A stretch of DNA of 64,000 nucleotides, from positions 261,501 to 325,500 of the forward strand of contig JAWDGP010001382.1 in the NCBI GenBank assembly GCA_033675545.1, given 5' to 3'. Under the pieces are notes generated by a model that made no database searches, was not told the origin of the DNA, and saw only the letters and a list, made by a program, of their open reading frames with translations. Shown one piece after another: positions 50,430-64,000 of this stretch (position 1 is the first letter of the stretch; each line of letters opens with the position of its first letter). Source of the DNA: Elysia crispata (taxonomy: Eukaryota; Mollusca; Gastropoda; Plakobranchidae). Made by a program: the position numbers and the translations under genes.

Positions 50430-53400
50430 GTAAGTGTCATTCTCACCTACTTTCTCTTTGAGCTAGTTTTGCTGGAGGGATTTTTTTTTTCAACTGAGTT
50501 GGGAGTTCAATCAGTCTTTCTAGAAAGAAGGTTGCCTAAAATTTTACTTTTAAAAGGAGAGACACTTCATTGTAATTTGAAAAAAAAAAATTTTTTTTTG
50601 CCTTAATCATCATAATTAAAACCTTGAATTTTTAGAGTAGTGATATACTTTTCAGAAGGAAATGTAAACTGAAATCCATTTATTTTAATCTAGACTCAGA
50701 TCAAGTTTAAAAAAAAAATAATGGTCAATATCTATGAAAGTGGTGTAAGTATGACATATTGTCTTTATTATTATCTGATTATCTGCTTGAAATAAATAAA
50801 GTAGAAAAGAAAAAGTTAAAATAAGACATTATGACGTGTGATTCAGGCAAAGTGAAATTCATCACATTAAACAATAAAGATTTTGAATTCCTCAGCTCTA
50901 TGTCATTTTGTCTGCAAAGATAATTTTCCAATTGAAAGAAAAATGTCATCGTTTATAAAGGCTTAATTTTGTTTTTAATTTCTCCATTTTTCAAATTGTA
51001 AAGTAACTTTTGTGTATCTATCAGGCACTAGAGAGGTCAAACATTGAAAAAAAATGTTTTTAATATTTTAACAAAGTGTCAGTAATGGTACAGAATTATA
51101 TGTACAAACTAGAAAATTATAATCGCTGACATTTTTTTAACCTGGAATTTATTCTGTCTAAAGATTTTAACATGAAAATTATAATAAAAGCATGTTCAAA
51201 CGACTTAAAATTAAAAGAAGGATATCAAAGATGCTAAATAAGACAAGCTGTGGTACTGACAGTCATTGAGGGTCTTATGAATTTATTTACTGTTTGCACG
51301 TAAAGGGGAGCATGTTTTGTGATGCTCGGCTGAAGAGGTTTGACACTGCATTGTGCCTTCTTAGCCTTTTTTTTTTTTTTTTTTTTTGAATAATTAAGTA
51401 ATTTATCTTAATTCATTTTAAAGCATGAAATATTTATTTTTAATGCTAGAATGATCACCTCTAGAAGAAAAAGTAAATTTTTTTTCTGTTTATTGTTTTG
51501 TTTTGTTTTCTAATCTGAGAATTTGTGAAATCAGTTTTGTTTCTTTGCAAAATGTTATTCCATTTGCATTTTTTCCCTTTAGGTTTCAAAGAAAGAATTT
51601 TTGTGTCTGAAGGATAGATAATATTCCCTAGAAGAGCTTTATTAAAGGGTGATCATCTTTTCTTTTATAATTCTGAAATTCATTTTTTGTCAAATTTAAC
51701 TGATTGGATTTAAATCTAATATCCAGGCTTAATGATTTTTTTTTTTCACCACAAAATTTAAGGTGATGGTGCTCCCCTCTGAAACAATAAACATAAAAAT
51801 GTTTTTCTTCACCCTCTTATTTGATCTTCATAAATTTAGAGAGTCAAAAAAAACAGAAAAGTTCCTTCCAATTCCAGAATAAGTATCTTCACATCCCCCA
51901 ACCCCTTGTCTCACTCTCATTTCTTAGCCTGTCTTAAAAATATTCAAGATATTTTTTTTTTAATTTAAAATATATCATAAATACATAATTTATACATTAA
52001 TGCATTGATTTTATTTATGAGCTAATAACTGTCATCTTAAATAATTAAAGTTTTCATGCACCCAAATGTTAGTATTGTTACCTGTCTTGAAATTTCGGCC
52101 ACGATGGCGCAAATGTAAAATAGATATTTTTTTTTTTAGCTGAGCAGGCTTCGTTTTTTAATTTTTCAAGATTTTGCAGTAATTCATAATAATATTATTT
52201 AGGGGTAGAGTTACCTCTGCCAGCTGGAGTCTACAATGTTTCTATTGATTGTCGAATCTTTTTTAAAATCAACAGCATTGTTATTCTCAATACATTTATT
52301 TCTGATATAAGCTACAGTCTCATTTTCTTTGCTCCTCTACAATTAATTGTTTGCAATTGGATCATTATTATGATTAGTATGGGACTTATAATGTCACTTT
52401 GTATATCTAAAAATTATCAAATAGATTCTGGTTTAATTAGGGATTTCTCTGTGTGGGCAGTACCATTTTTTCCCCCACATTTTATTAAAAAATTGAATGA
52501 ATTTTTAACGTCCTCGGTACTCTTCTCTTTATATCTCTTTGACAGGCAGGCCCATGACTTTTAACTAATAAAATGTTCATGAACTGTTATCTTTTTAGTT
52601 TTACTGCAGCTTCTTTTAAAGGTAGCTAAACTTAATTAAAAAACAAACAAACTCTGATAGGTACTGAAATTAGAAGGAACGGCTTGCACCAACTTAATAA
52701 TGATTTTAACTATAAACTGGAGATACATGTGGGTTACAAAGCTTTTACTCATTGGGTTCCATGACAGAGGAAAGCCCGACTGCTTTGTGCTGCGCTACTC
52801 TTTGAAGTCATTGTCACGAACTCAGAGGGCTTAGAGTGTTTGAGTATGGTGCTCTTGAATGTGATGATGTGGTTTGTCGCAAAATCGTGTCATAAAAGTG
52901 GGTGTAAGTGCATACTCTCCGCGCTTTAACGTACCTTCCCGTTTTCTAAGGTTACTCACATAAGAATGCGAGCCCTGTATATGGCTGCTCACCCTATCTA
53001 AACCATCATGCTCCATTACTGCCGAGGATGGTGAGTTTTTTTCCCAGGGGGGGGGGGGTGAGGGGGAGTCTTAGGATCACACACACGCGTGTGTTTGGTA
53101 AATAAGCCCTACGTGTACAACCACGTTGTTTTGTTTTGAAGTGGCATCCCAGCAGCTGAACAGCTGACACAGAGTCTGCATCGGCGTAGCTTAGTGGCTC
53201 AGTGCCTTCTTTTTGTTTTTTCTCTTACCACTTGTCGAAACATCTCGAGCGTTTTCCAATCCTGTTTTGTTTTTGTTTTTTTAACTTTATCTGAAGATTG
53301 TTATCCTAATGCTTCACGTCCCCTAAGTTTATCAAAGAATCTTATCTTCCTCTGTATGTGTGTGTATGCGAAGATGGTCTAGGTTTGTTTATCTGGTGAC

Positions 53401-53473
53401 GGGCGTATGTAAGCACGCAGATCTAGCTTGCTCAGACTATTTATTTACACTCTTGGCAGAGCATCCCGCTACC

Positions 53474-53475
<2 letters not shown>
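50430..53475. other. AT-rich sequence, no gene seen
   Basis: Long AT-rich stretch with many T and A runs (e.g. 51367-51387). A poly-G tract lies at 53048-53058. No open frame with a recognisable product. Confidence 0.4.

Positions 53476-53561
<86 letters not shown>
53476..53561. repeat. (CT)n microsatellite
   Basis: A perfect CT array of about 86 bp. It is inverted relative to the (GA)n array 295 bp downstream. Confidence 0.95.
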
Positions 53562-53564
<3 letters not shown>

Positions 53565-53849
53565 CTCTCCCTCTGTATGATTTATTTGTTGCGCTCATTT
53601 AGAAATTTAAAAAAAAAGCGTACTCACATGGCAGCTGTTTATCACTTTGAAGTTGCTCAGAGATGAAAACAGGTTTCCTGTCTGCCAAAGTGTGTTTTGT
53701 TTACGCAATTACCTTTTTTTTGGGAGAAAAAAGGGGGGGGGGGGGGGTATTTCGTGTATTATTTTTCCTGCAATAATTAAATTTGAAGAAAACAAAATGA
53801 GAGCCTGGATGAAAGCAGTCTTATATTGTGTAGACAAAGACGGAAATGC

Positions 53850-55187
<1,338 letters not shown>

Positions 55188-55354
55188 CATCCACTTTTTT
55201 CCTTCTTTCTCCCGGCCGGTCTGCAGGTAAGCGATCTCTTCGACTTCTTGGCACTCTAATTCCTAGCGAGATACGCTCTTGGGCGCCTTGATGCACGTCT
55301 AATTAGATACCATGGCTTGAAACCAAGGTTTTCAATGCAAGAATTGCAGTGACT

Positions 55355-55357
<3 letters not shown>

Positions 55358-55435
<78 letters not shown>

Positions 55436-55436
55436 G
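55358..55436. repeat. (AAT)n array
   Basis: About 79 bp of AAT repeats. Confidence 0.95.
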
Positions 55437-55937
55437 TAATAATACGGATCTCCATAAAAAATCGTGCTTACTGTCATAGATCCTGTAGTTGATGTGTCCG
55501 TTATTCTCTCCTATATATTTTAAATGTGCATTCGTGATGCTACTTGCCAGTGTCAATGTAGGCTCTTTTTATCTGATCCGCATATATATATTTTTTTAAT
55601 CTGCTTAGCTCTGAGGGATATATGCAATCTTCGATCACAAAAAAGCTTAATCTAACAAATTGACCGACTTGCGAGTTTTCTCTTTCAAGGCCGCTGTTGC
55701 TATCACCGAAGTCGGTTTTTCCACCACTTAAAACTAGGGGGTTTGGTTCCTGCATTACATAATTTAGCTCTTGATATTCGTTTTAAACGATAACATTGTA
55801 TAAATTTTTATCAAGGAAAGATAATATTTTGTAAGTGTCAGCTATATCAATGCTCCCACGGAGAGCCCTTGATAAGAGCTCGCGATTAGGCTTTTAAGTG
55901 ATGCTTAGACAAATACTTATAACAGTAATGGCATTTG

Positions 55938-56086
55938 TAGTAGTAGTAGTAGTACCACCACCAACAATATTATTATTATTAGAAGCAGCATGCAATAACA
56001 TAAATAGTGGTAGTAGTAGTTGTATTTGAGTAGCAGCAGCAGCTCTAGTTGTGGAAGCAGAAGTAATACTAGTTAGTAGCAGCAGA

Positions 56087-56122
<36 letters not shown>

Positions 56123-56274
56123 GATGGTGGTGGTGGTGATGCTGGCGGCGGCGGCAGCAGCAGCAGCAGAAATAAAGATAATAGCAGCGATAGAAATGGT
56201 GCTTTTAGCAGCAGCAGGAGGAATAATAGTAGAAATAGTACTTGTGGTTGTAATAGTAATAGTAGTAGTTGAAT
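55938..56274. repeat. Degenerate AGT/AGC/GGT trinucleotide region
   Basis: Imperfect trinucleotide repeats over about 340 bp, with AGT, GGT, GGC and AGC blocks and unique interruptions. Ser/Gly-rich and Val/Ala-rich open frames here are by-products of the repeat. Confidence 0.85.
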
Positions 56275-57467
56275 AAACCAGCGCTTGCCTTTGGCTCTTC
56301 AGTTTGACGATTAATTAAAGTCTCTTTACCGTGGACGCTTAATTTTTAGGGAAAACTATTTGGTTTTCGGTTGCATTTTAGTGTGTGTGGTGGAGAAAAA
56401 GGGGTGGGAGAGAGGTAAACCAACAAGCTACATATTTCAAAACTTCTTGCATGATGAAAAGAAGATCATGGTTTATAAATATTTTTAGTTTCTTTTCGAT
56501 GGTCCATAACCGTTCACAAGTTCTGAAATCGTTCTGAAATGTACTCCTTTAGACGTCATAGTATTTTCTGATTGGTATATTGCTCATTGGCGGTCTGCAA
56601 CCTTCCATATTGTGAATTCCCAAAGCTGATTCTTGATTAATAAGATGTGATAAAACGTGCACTATTGCCGCCTGTTGTTTATGCTCTTGGTCCTTACCAT
56701 TCAAGACGACAAGTTATAAGAATATCATTCTTTTTTAAATTATGGTTTATTTCTTCTATTTTGTGCAGAAATACGTATTAAGTCTGGCGCTCAGGAAGAA
56801 GTAATAGTCAATGCATTTTCTTTTCTTTCTGTGGTCTTTACTCAAAGCCTACATGAGCTGGGAATATCAGTTTTCGGAGTTATCTTTCTCGCTGGTTTGT
56901 AAAGCGATAAGGGCCAACTGATTTTTCAAGATATGTCATTTGCTTAGCGGAGACGGTTCAGAACACCATTGTATAGAACTAGATAGTATTCGTCAGTCTT
57001 AAATAAGTTTGCTGAGGTTGAAACCCACATTTTATATCGCTTGGTTGGCGGGTAACATTTTTTGTAGCAAGGTGTCTCAGGGTCAAGTGACATCCTCCTC
57101 ACCGTGCCTATGCTGTTCACGAGTTTATAAGCACCACGGCGAGTTTCAATTCTCATGAGTTGATCGTGTAGATCGATTTGAAAAAAAAAAAAATAAAATA
57201 AAAAATACCCACTACTGTTCTCACATATACCGCGACAAAGATTTATATGAATCGACGAAGACCTCGACGTGAAGAAATCGTTTTCTCTGTTTTACACGTT
57301 CTTTGAAACCTGCTATGTACTGGGACCCGAAGAGTGTCAGAGGTGGAGAGCGGTGGATTGATCGCGCTCCTCGGCGGCATGGTGTTCAGTCCAGGCACGC
57401 CCACGACGGGAGCAGCGCGGGAAGAGCTGAGAAACGCGTTACTGTTGGTGAGTTCCGTTCATCGCCC
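56275..57467. other. No recognised gene; one unassigned minus-strand ORF
   Basis: An open frame at 57156-56944 (minus) reads MRIETRRGAYKLVNSIGTV, MSLDPETPCYKKCYPP and ANLFKTDEYYLVLYNGVL. Its composition is protein-like but I cannot assign it. From about 57200 the sequence becomes less AT-rich and CpG-containing. Confidence 0.35.
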
Positions 57468-57620
57468 ATGGCTCAGCGTCAGTACCTTGCACCTGAAGAG
57501 GCGGCGGAAGAGGAGGAAGAGGAGGAGGAGGATGTTAATGATACACTGGATGAACTCGCTAATGAGCAGAACGCTCGGGAGCACGTCCGGCAGGAGCGGG
57601 TGACCAACTCCTACGGGTAG
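57468..57620 (+). CDS. Candidate first coding exon with acidic repeat (unidentified)
   Basis: ATG in a strong context (CGCCCATGG) opens 50 codons: MAQRQYLAPEEAA, a run of Glu, then DVNDTLDELANEQNAREH and VRQERVTNSYG. A donor (ACGG|GTAGGG, exon end 57616) lies just before the TAG, so translation may continue in a later exon. The surrounding 57300-57620 is the most CpG-rich stretch of the window (CGCGCTCCTCGGCGGC and the like), as at some animal promoters. A second possible donor TTG|GTGAGT lies at 57447. The product is not recognised; no downstream exon was found. Confidence 0.3.
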   Translation: MAQRQYLAPEEAAEEEEEEEEDVNDTLDELANEQNAREHVRQERVTNSYG

Positions 57621-57639
57621 GGCGTCTTCCTTACACCGC

Positions 57640-58005
<366 letters not shown>

Positions 58006-59907
58006 TTTTTTCTTCCTTTAAAGTGTAAAATTAGCAGGACCTTCTTTGAATTGTTGACTCTAATTTTTAAGAACTGCAGACACCGATCAATTTGATGTGA
58101 AGAGGGTCAAAAATATTCTATCATAACAATCGCGTTGTTACTCCAGCTATAGATGTATGGATTTTTTTTTAATAACGGTACATTTAAATCAATTTTTTTT
58201 TCTTTTTACTGCCCTTTTTCAATATTTTTCGGCGGTACACATACACACACCACACACACAAGCTTATATCAAGTCAATCATCGTCACACTGTATTCTTCT
58301 GCCGGCTGGCTAGAGTATCTGATGGGTCGATTTTTTACGCAGGCAATATCTGTGGCTGCATGTGTACATTCATACCTCTTGTTTGCTCTGCAAAAAGATA
58401 GGGGATAATCGAACAAGGCGCTCAGATATAGACCGTGTAGTTTCCAATAAATTTGAACCCCTTGATTATATACTAAGAAATGTTTTCACCTTTTTTTTAA
58501 TAGGCCTTTTTAATGTGGGGTGCTCGTAAAAAAAAAAAAAAATGGAAGAGAATCCTATTGAAATAACATAACATCAATAATATTCTCGATAATTTTCTAT
58601 TTTTCTAATGTATTTGATAATCCACCTAATCGATTATGACCTGCAGATAAACATCTGGTAAAAGATCGGGGGTTTGTGCATAATTAGGTAATCATTCTTA
58701 TCGTTTCGAAATGTTCAAACAACCACCATTCTCTGATAGTGCTTTCGTTTTGTTGAGATAAAACTGTTTCCAGAAAACTAACTCTGCCCGACATGCTGAG
58801 CGCTATTGTTTATTAATTTGGTCTTTTCCAGTCATGGGACCAGTCCTCCACGCACTGTATTATGCATGTACTATGTGAATCGCCATCTCTTCCACTGCAA
58901 TACACACGAACACAAGCGGCATTACAGAATTATACATATCCGTGTATGAATTTTCGTTCTCTTCTTTTCCTCGATGCCACCCACTTTTTCATTGTGTGGA
59001 GTGAAATTAATATTTGCTCGCCTGGTGATAACGCGAGCGTAAATGTGTTACCCATTCATCGCCTGAAATCCATATTTTCTACCTATCCCAAGTTGGCTTT
59101 ATCATTCGCTTTTTCTCGTGAGTTTGACGAGTTTGATTGTCGGTACCGTCGCCAGATGTTGACGTTTTAAAATAAAACTCAACACCATTCGGCTTTGCAT
59201 GCAAATCACAACGGTTTTAAGAACCTCAGCCACGGAATCCTCTCTCTCTCCCCCCCCAAGTGATTTATCGCTTTATGTCCTAACACCATTAAAAAAAACA
59301 AAGGCGAGGGTTTGATGCAAACCGTAAATCAAGAACTACAGCCTCCTATCTAGGCCTGGGGCAGGGCATTAGTTTTGGAGGTAATTTCAACCTCTTTTCC
59401 TTTCATCAGTCGCCTGCAAGGATAAAAAAGGGGGATATGCGTCGTTGAAAACTGCACTCAATAGAGCAGCATCTTGTAGAATATTAAAAATAAACAAGCA
59501 TAAACAAGCGTCGTTATAATTTATCATCTTCGTGCTCTTTGCTTCATAATGCTTACATTTAATCAGCAGGACCTGTACTCATTATGCGGCCCATCACTTA
59601 ATGACGGAGGTGTTTTATTTGCCTCTTATTGTTTTTGTTCTGCTTCGAAAACGCTGTCTTGGATGAGTTGCGCGACAAGCATCCGGGTCTTCACCATTCA
59701 CTGCCTATAAAAACTGTGCTTTTGTTATCGATGTCGAGGGTTTATCTGACGGGTTGTATTGATTTTTATCTGTAACCGATAACAGATGGTTTGGGTTTTT
59801 TTTTTCTTCTGATATGGTCTTATCTGTTCTACCAATGTTTATTTATTATTTGTATAGTTATTAACTATGATTTATTTGTTATATTTTATTCTGCCCGTCT
59901 GCCTCCC

Positions 59908-59909
<2 letters not shown>
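58006..59909. other. No gene seen
   Basis: AT-rich sequence. The 102-codon open frame at 58862-59170 has no recognisable similarity, and no splice context supports it. Confidence 0.4.

Positions 59910-59998
<89 letters not shown>
59910..59998. repeat. (CT)n microsatellite
   Basis: A perfect CT array of about 88 bp. Confidence 0.95.
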
Positions 59999-60000
<2 letters not shown>

Positions 60001-60219
60001 ACCGTCTCTTTCATCCCCTCCCCGTTCTTTTTGCCTTTGCGTGTGAGTGCATCGTTTTTTGTGTTTTCATTTTGTTTGACAACACACCATCGCGATCTCG
60101 TTTTCTTTCTTTTGTTTTTTTTTCTTTAAGAAACCCAATATCGTCTATATTCTTATTTACTTTAATCTTTTCAACCGAACATGTCACTTGTGATACCAGC
60201 GTTCCACTTATGTCAGGGG

Positions 60220-60221
<2 letters not shown>

Positions 60222-60260
<39 letters not shown>
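60222..60260. repeat. (TA)n microsatellite
   Basis: A TA array of about 39 bp. Confidence 0.95.
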
Positions 60261-60261
<1 letters not shown>

Positions 60262-60522
60262 TTACTTTTTCTCTGTTACCCTCCCAACGAGCCAAGATCT
60301 GAGGTTACTCACACAGTCCTCCCCTTTGCTACTGCTAGCTGCTCTGCTCGTGAGGTATGAGCAGTACAACAGCGAGTTTCGACTGCCAAGTCATAATGTG
60401 CTGACCTAGATCCGCATCTTATTCTACATCGATGAATTAAGCCGCGTTTGTGGGTGTGGGCTCCATGACGAATCACCGAGCTCTTTCGTCTGCCTTTCCC
60501 TAGCTTACCTTTCTCACTTTGG

Positions 60523-60650
60523 TTTTTGTTTTTTGTTTGTTTTTTTTTGGTTTTTTTTTTTGTTTGTTTTTTTTTTTGTTTTTTTTTTAGTTTTTGTTTT
60601 GGGTTTTTTTTTGTTTTTTTTTTTGTTTTTTTTTTTTTTTTTGGGGGGGG
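60523..60650. repeat. T-homopolymer/G-interrupted tract
   Basis: Runs of 7-18 T broken by single or double G, ending in a nine-G run at 60643-60651. It gives a Lys-rich minus-strand ORF (60704-60309) that is not a gene. Confidence 0.9.
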
Positions 60651-60651
60651 G

Positions 60652-62389
60652 ATGTTTTTCTTGTTTCTGTTGATTTGTTTTGTTGCTGCTGTTGTTGTTT
60701 TCAATTTGGTATGTCGAAGATTTGCTTAAAAAAGAGAGGTGGTAATACACAATGACACGGCCTTCGCATTTGAGACGAATCGTCAAAATTGAGGGGGGGG
60801 GGAGGTGTTCAAGATGAGAAGCCGAGGTGCATTTCATGTCTTAACAAGTCTCTTATTATCGTAGCTAGCTATATATACCATTTAAAAGGCAATAACATTG
60901 ATAGGCCGAAAGGGAAGGGGATGATTAAGTCTCCAGTAAAAGCTACTTCTTTTCCGACCCCCTTCTAGCGTTCTCATCAGAAGCAAAGCATTGATATGTT
61001 CTTTTTTAAGTTTGTTTTTTTTTTTCTTTGATTGTGGAAAGGTCAATACATCAGCAGGTTAGCTAAAGTGCATAATTACATTTATTTATTTGCATTTTGA
61101 TTTCTTTTCTTTTTTTTTTTTAAACTCTTTTTTCGCTTACGTCCCGCCGTGAAATTGGCACTCTGACCGATCCTGAAATCGGATATAGAAAGAGCTATAA
61201 TTATTTTAAGATTGTTGTGAACCAACGATGCGACGCGTCTTCTCACCTTGTATATCTCTCTCAAGTTGTTTTTCACGTGCGAAGCTGTTATTAAAAAAAC
61301 TGAACGCATCGCCAAACTGTTTTACCATTTCATTTATATTTAAAAAAAATTTTTTTTTAATAAAGATATCATCAATGCTAGCTTTTCTTCTTTTTATATA
61401 TACAGTTTATTTGAATACATCGCTTTCATTTTCATTTGAGGAAAAAACACTATGACATGAAAAGGGTTACCGTTTTCCCTCTCTTTTTGCACTTTTGTTC
61501 CCCGTGCTATCGACTTCTTACCCTTTCCTACCATGTTGAAAAGATGACCATCGCAAGCTACCAAGGAAAAGAAAATTCTTTCCTCATCCATTCACGCCTT
61601 ACCCCTCTCATTTTCCTCCAGTTCCGCCGACAAAGCTTGGAGGCCCAACAGTAGGGAAAACCCATTAGCTCTAGTCGATTAAGCTTTAACTCCTGTAGAG
61701 GCAAGGTCTTCAATATAGTTAACTGTAGAGATGTCCTTGGTTGAAGGTCTCCAACTGCTTTGATGTCTGACTTTTCCGTCAGGTAAACGGCTCTAATTCA
61801 AGTTATAGTGAGAAAAAGGCTGAATTCATAACACACAGGAAAGTGAACTCTCCTTTGAGCTCTGAACTATGAAGCTCGATTTCAGAATAGCACTCCTGTG
61901 GTTGTTGTTCAATGTTGCCGTTGCTGCTGCTGCTGCTGTTGTTGTTATTACTATTGTCCTTGATGTGGTATTATTGTGTATTTTATTCACAAGACTGGAG
62001 ATAAGGGGGGCAAGTGAAAGTTCAGGCACTCTTGTCGGGCATTGTTATCACACGCTCAAATTATACTTGGTTTGGTGCTTTTACAGCACAGTAACAGTAC
62101 TGTATTAGGCATTCCACAACATTGGGAACTCATCGCACCTCCTAGACCGCCGATGCATTGTTGCCAGAGTTGAGTGGGCCTTTAGAGGCTGGGAAGGAAG
62201 ACAGGAAGTAGATATTAGCATAACTCAAGTGTCGGCTTCCGGGGACCACCCGTATTATTCACAAATTATTGTAACCACGAGTCCTAAATAGGCTGAATCT
62301 GTCAGGTGTATGTAACTCTAGGAATAAACATCCCTAGTCCTTTAGCGTGTTCTCTGGTGGAATTGATAAGATTCTGATTCACACACACA

Positions 62390-62437
<48 letters not shown>

Positions 62438-63936
62438 TTCTCATAGTCTCTCTTTCTCACTATCTGTCTATCTCTCTTCCACTGCATTGAGACAATCAAC
62501 TTCTTTTTGTCTGTCTTTAATCATATTTGCACCAAAATGTATAAATACATCGACAAACTTGAACTGTCGGCGATTTTGAAGGTTTTTCCTTCACTGTAGC
62601 TAAATTTGATGAATGCAGGCTTTTCACGAAATCGCAGATACTTCAGGATCCATTGTTTCTGAAAAAAAAAACAAACACAAAAATTGACCTCAACTTAAAG
62701 CAGTTAAACCATTTTAATTTTTGGTTTCGCGTCGCTATCCTTATTTTTTTTTCTTCCTGAAGATGAGATCGTGAGCGCAGCTGCTATTTTCTCTAATCCA
62801 AAAAGCCATTTTTAAGTTAGATCTAGGGGCGTGTTAATGAATAAAAAATAAGCCCCCCCCCACCCTGACAATATCAACCCAATGCTTTTTGCATCCTAAA
62901 GTTCATGCTCATCTATTAATACCGGCCCTAGTAACTAATTATGCAATCGCATAGATTTACATGCCTGGTTTTTTTTTTCCTCTCACGGACTCCACTTTAT
63001 TTGTAAAGCAAGTTGTGTATCGTGTCAACACTGTTCCTGTTAAAAGATAATTATATTACAAGCTCTGTGACCTAGAATGTGATCTTTTAAACACCAGAAA
63101 CAGCAATCTCAGAAAGATTCGCAAACTGTTATAGTTTTATTTTTTTCCTCGTGGACTCTGATCGTAACGTCATAATATTTAGTTTATTAATTTCTCTAAG
63201 ACTGCCTTTCAAGTCATCTACGCTTTACATACAAGTGAAGATGGTTATAGAAAGTATAGATTTGTCAAGGAGGGTTGGAAGGTGATTTTCAAACCATTTT
63301 TTCATCCCTGACTTAACCAAGGAGTCTCCATGGATGGAGTTTGGTCCGTCTAAATGATCTACGCGTTTTGCCGTCGATGGTGGTTGAGAGTGGAAGCCTC
63401 GCCTTGAAAATATGTCACCGCTGTTCGTTGGAAGTTTGCACCAATCGATCTAAGTGTAACGTAAGTGTACAAATGGTGCCTCTCGTTTTTTGTTGTGGAT
63501 TTTTTTTTCTTCTTCTTTGCCCGCTAACTCGCTTTTTTTTTTTATTTCCCATTTTATGCCTGTGCGTTACCCTAGATTTATCTATCCACACGTGACTGTG
63601 TTCTTCCTTCGGCGCAAACACCCATGAAGTCTTCGTATCCTCTCGCCCTACTTTTGTTTTGTTTTTTAAATATATAAAAAAGAAGTACTCCAGCTCATTA
63701 GACTTCCAGACCCAAGGCTTTAGACAGTGATGATCTTTCCACGTGCCACGACTTGCCAAGATAGCGTCCGAGACGGTTTATTCTTCTTTTTATCTTTTTT
63801 CTTTCCTTCCCGTTTTTAACTTTTTCTGTGACACTCTCTTTATACTTCCCCCAGATTGTCTTTTTTTTCTCTCCAAATTTTTAGGGGCATTCGAAGGCAT
63901 ATTATATATTCAAGTATGTGGCGGTCTCGAAGCAAG

Positions 63937-63938
<2 letters not shown>
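60652..63938. other. No gene recognised
   Basis: AT-rich. 61869-62108 opens a hydrophobic frame (starts MKLDFRIALLWLLFN) built on GCT/GTT repeats, not credible as a gene. At 63377-63462 a frame (VVESGSLALKICHRC, then CTNRSKCN) ends in a good donor AAC|GTAAGT, but no acceptor or relative supports it. A (CT)n array lies at 62391-62434. Confidence 0.4.

Positions 63939-64000
<62 letters not shown>
63939..64000. repeat. (ATT)n array, cut by the window end
   Basis: Perfect ATT repeats to the last base. Confidence 0.95.

Noticed and set aside
60309-60837. Lys-rich minus-strand ORFs
   Set aside because: They come from the T-homopolymer tract at 60523-60650.
61869-62108. Short ORF with a signal-peptide-like start
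   Set aside because: The hydrophobic stretch comes from GCT/GTT repeats; no family match and no splice support.

Overview
This window looks like nuclear DNA of a metazoan, most likely a mollusc (probably a gastropod). It is AT-rich. Its genes are split by GT-AG introns of 0.2-2.4 kb. It contains long microsatellites, mainly (CT)n/(GA)n and AAT/ACT/AGT trinucleotides, plus RNase H-bearing and other LINE remnants, Tigger/pogo-like DNA transposons and MITEs. The recognisable host genes have clear animal orthologues (YIF1, SRP9, metabotropic GABA-B receptor). Nothing prokaryotic, organellar or CRISPR-like is present.

Layout. 1-9.8 kb (+): pieces of a GABA-B receptor subunit 1-like gene: two ligand-binding-domain exons, one TM7 exon, two coiled-coil exons and a C-tail. 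They carry in-frame stops and 1-nt shifts, and TM1-TM6 is missing, so I read this as a decayed copy. Two LINE remnants lie in its introns on the minus strand. 9.5-25.4 kb: a patchwork of duplications. An inverted duplication of the receptor's 3' end lies 8 kb away (9.5-10.4 against 17.5-18.2 kb). A direct duplication flanks a Tigger-like element (10.9-12.1 kb). A further direct duplication lies at 19.7-20.5 and 24.0-24.6 kb. A short dispersed repeat occurs three times. There are also many microsatellites, an unrecognised pair of exon-like segments with stops, and another LINE tail.

28.2-34.6 kb (+): a complete nine-exon YIF1 gene (327 aa), a Golgi/ER multi-pass protein of COPII transport. A 450-bp MITE sits just behind its stop codon and supplies the first AATAAA. 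35-43 kb: intergenic sequence with a tRNA-derived SINE, a second MITE-like element and a 0.33-kb tandem duplication. 43.0-46.3 kb (-): a complete three-exon SRP9 gene (78 aa), a signal-recognition-particle subunit. YIF1 and SRP9 converge tail to tail and both serve the early secretory pathway; I treat that as coincidence.

46.3-64 kb: no confidently identified gene. There is a possible plus-strand first coding exon with a 21-nt micro-exon (49.3-50.4 kb), a CpG-rich acidic ORF at 57.5 kb that may begin a gene, a small MITE with an 8-bp target duplication, and very large simple repeats. I found no convincing undescribed biological system. The most interesting signals are the decayed receptor copy with its inverted duplicated tail, the MITE-supplied polyadenylation signal of YIF1, and the paired inverted microsatellites.
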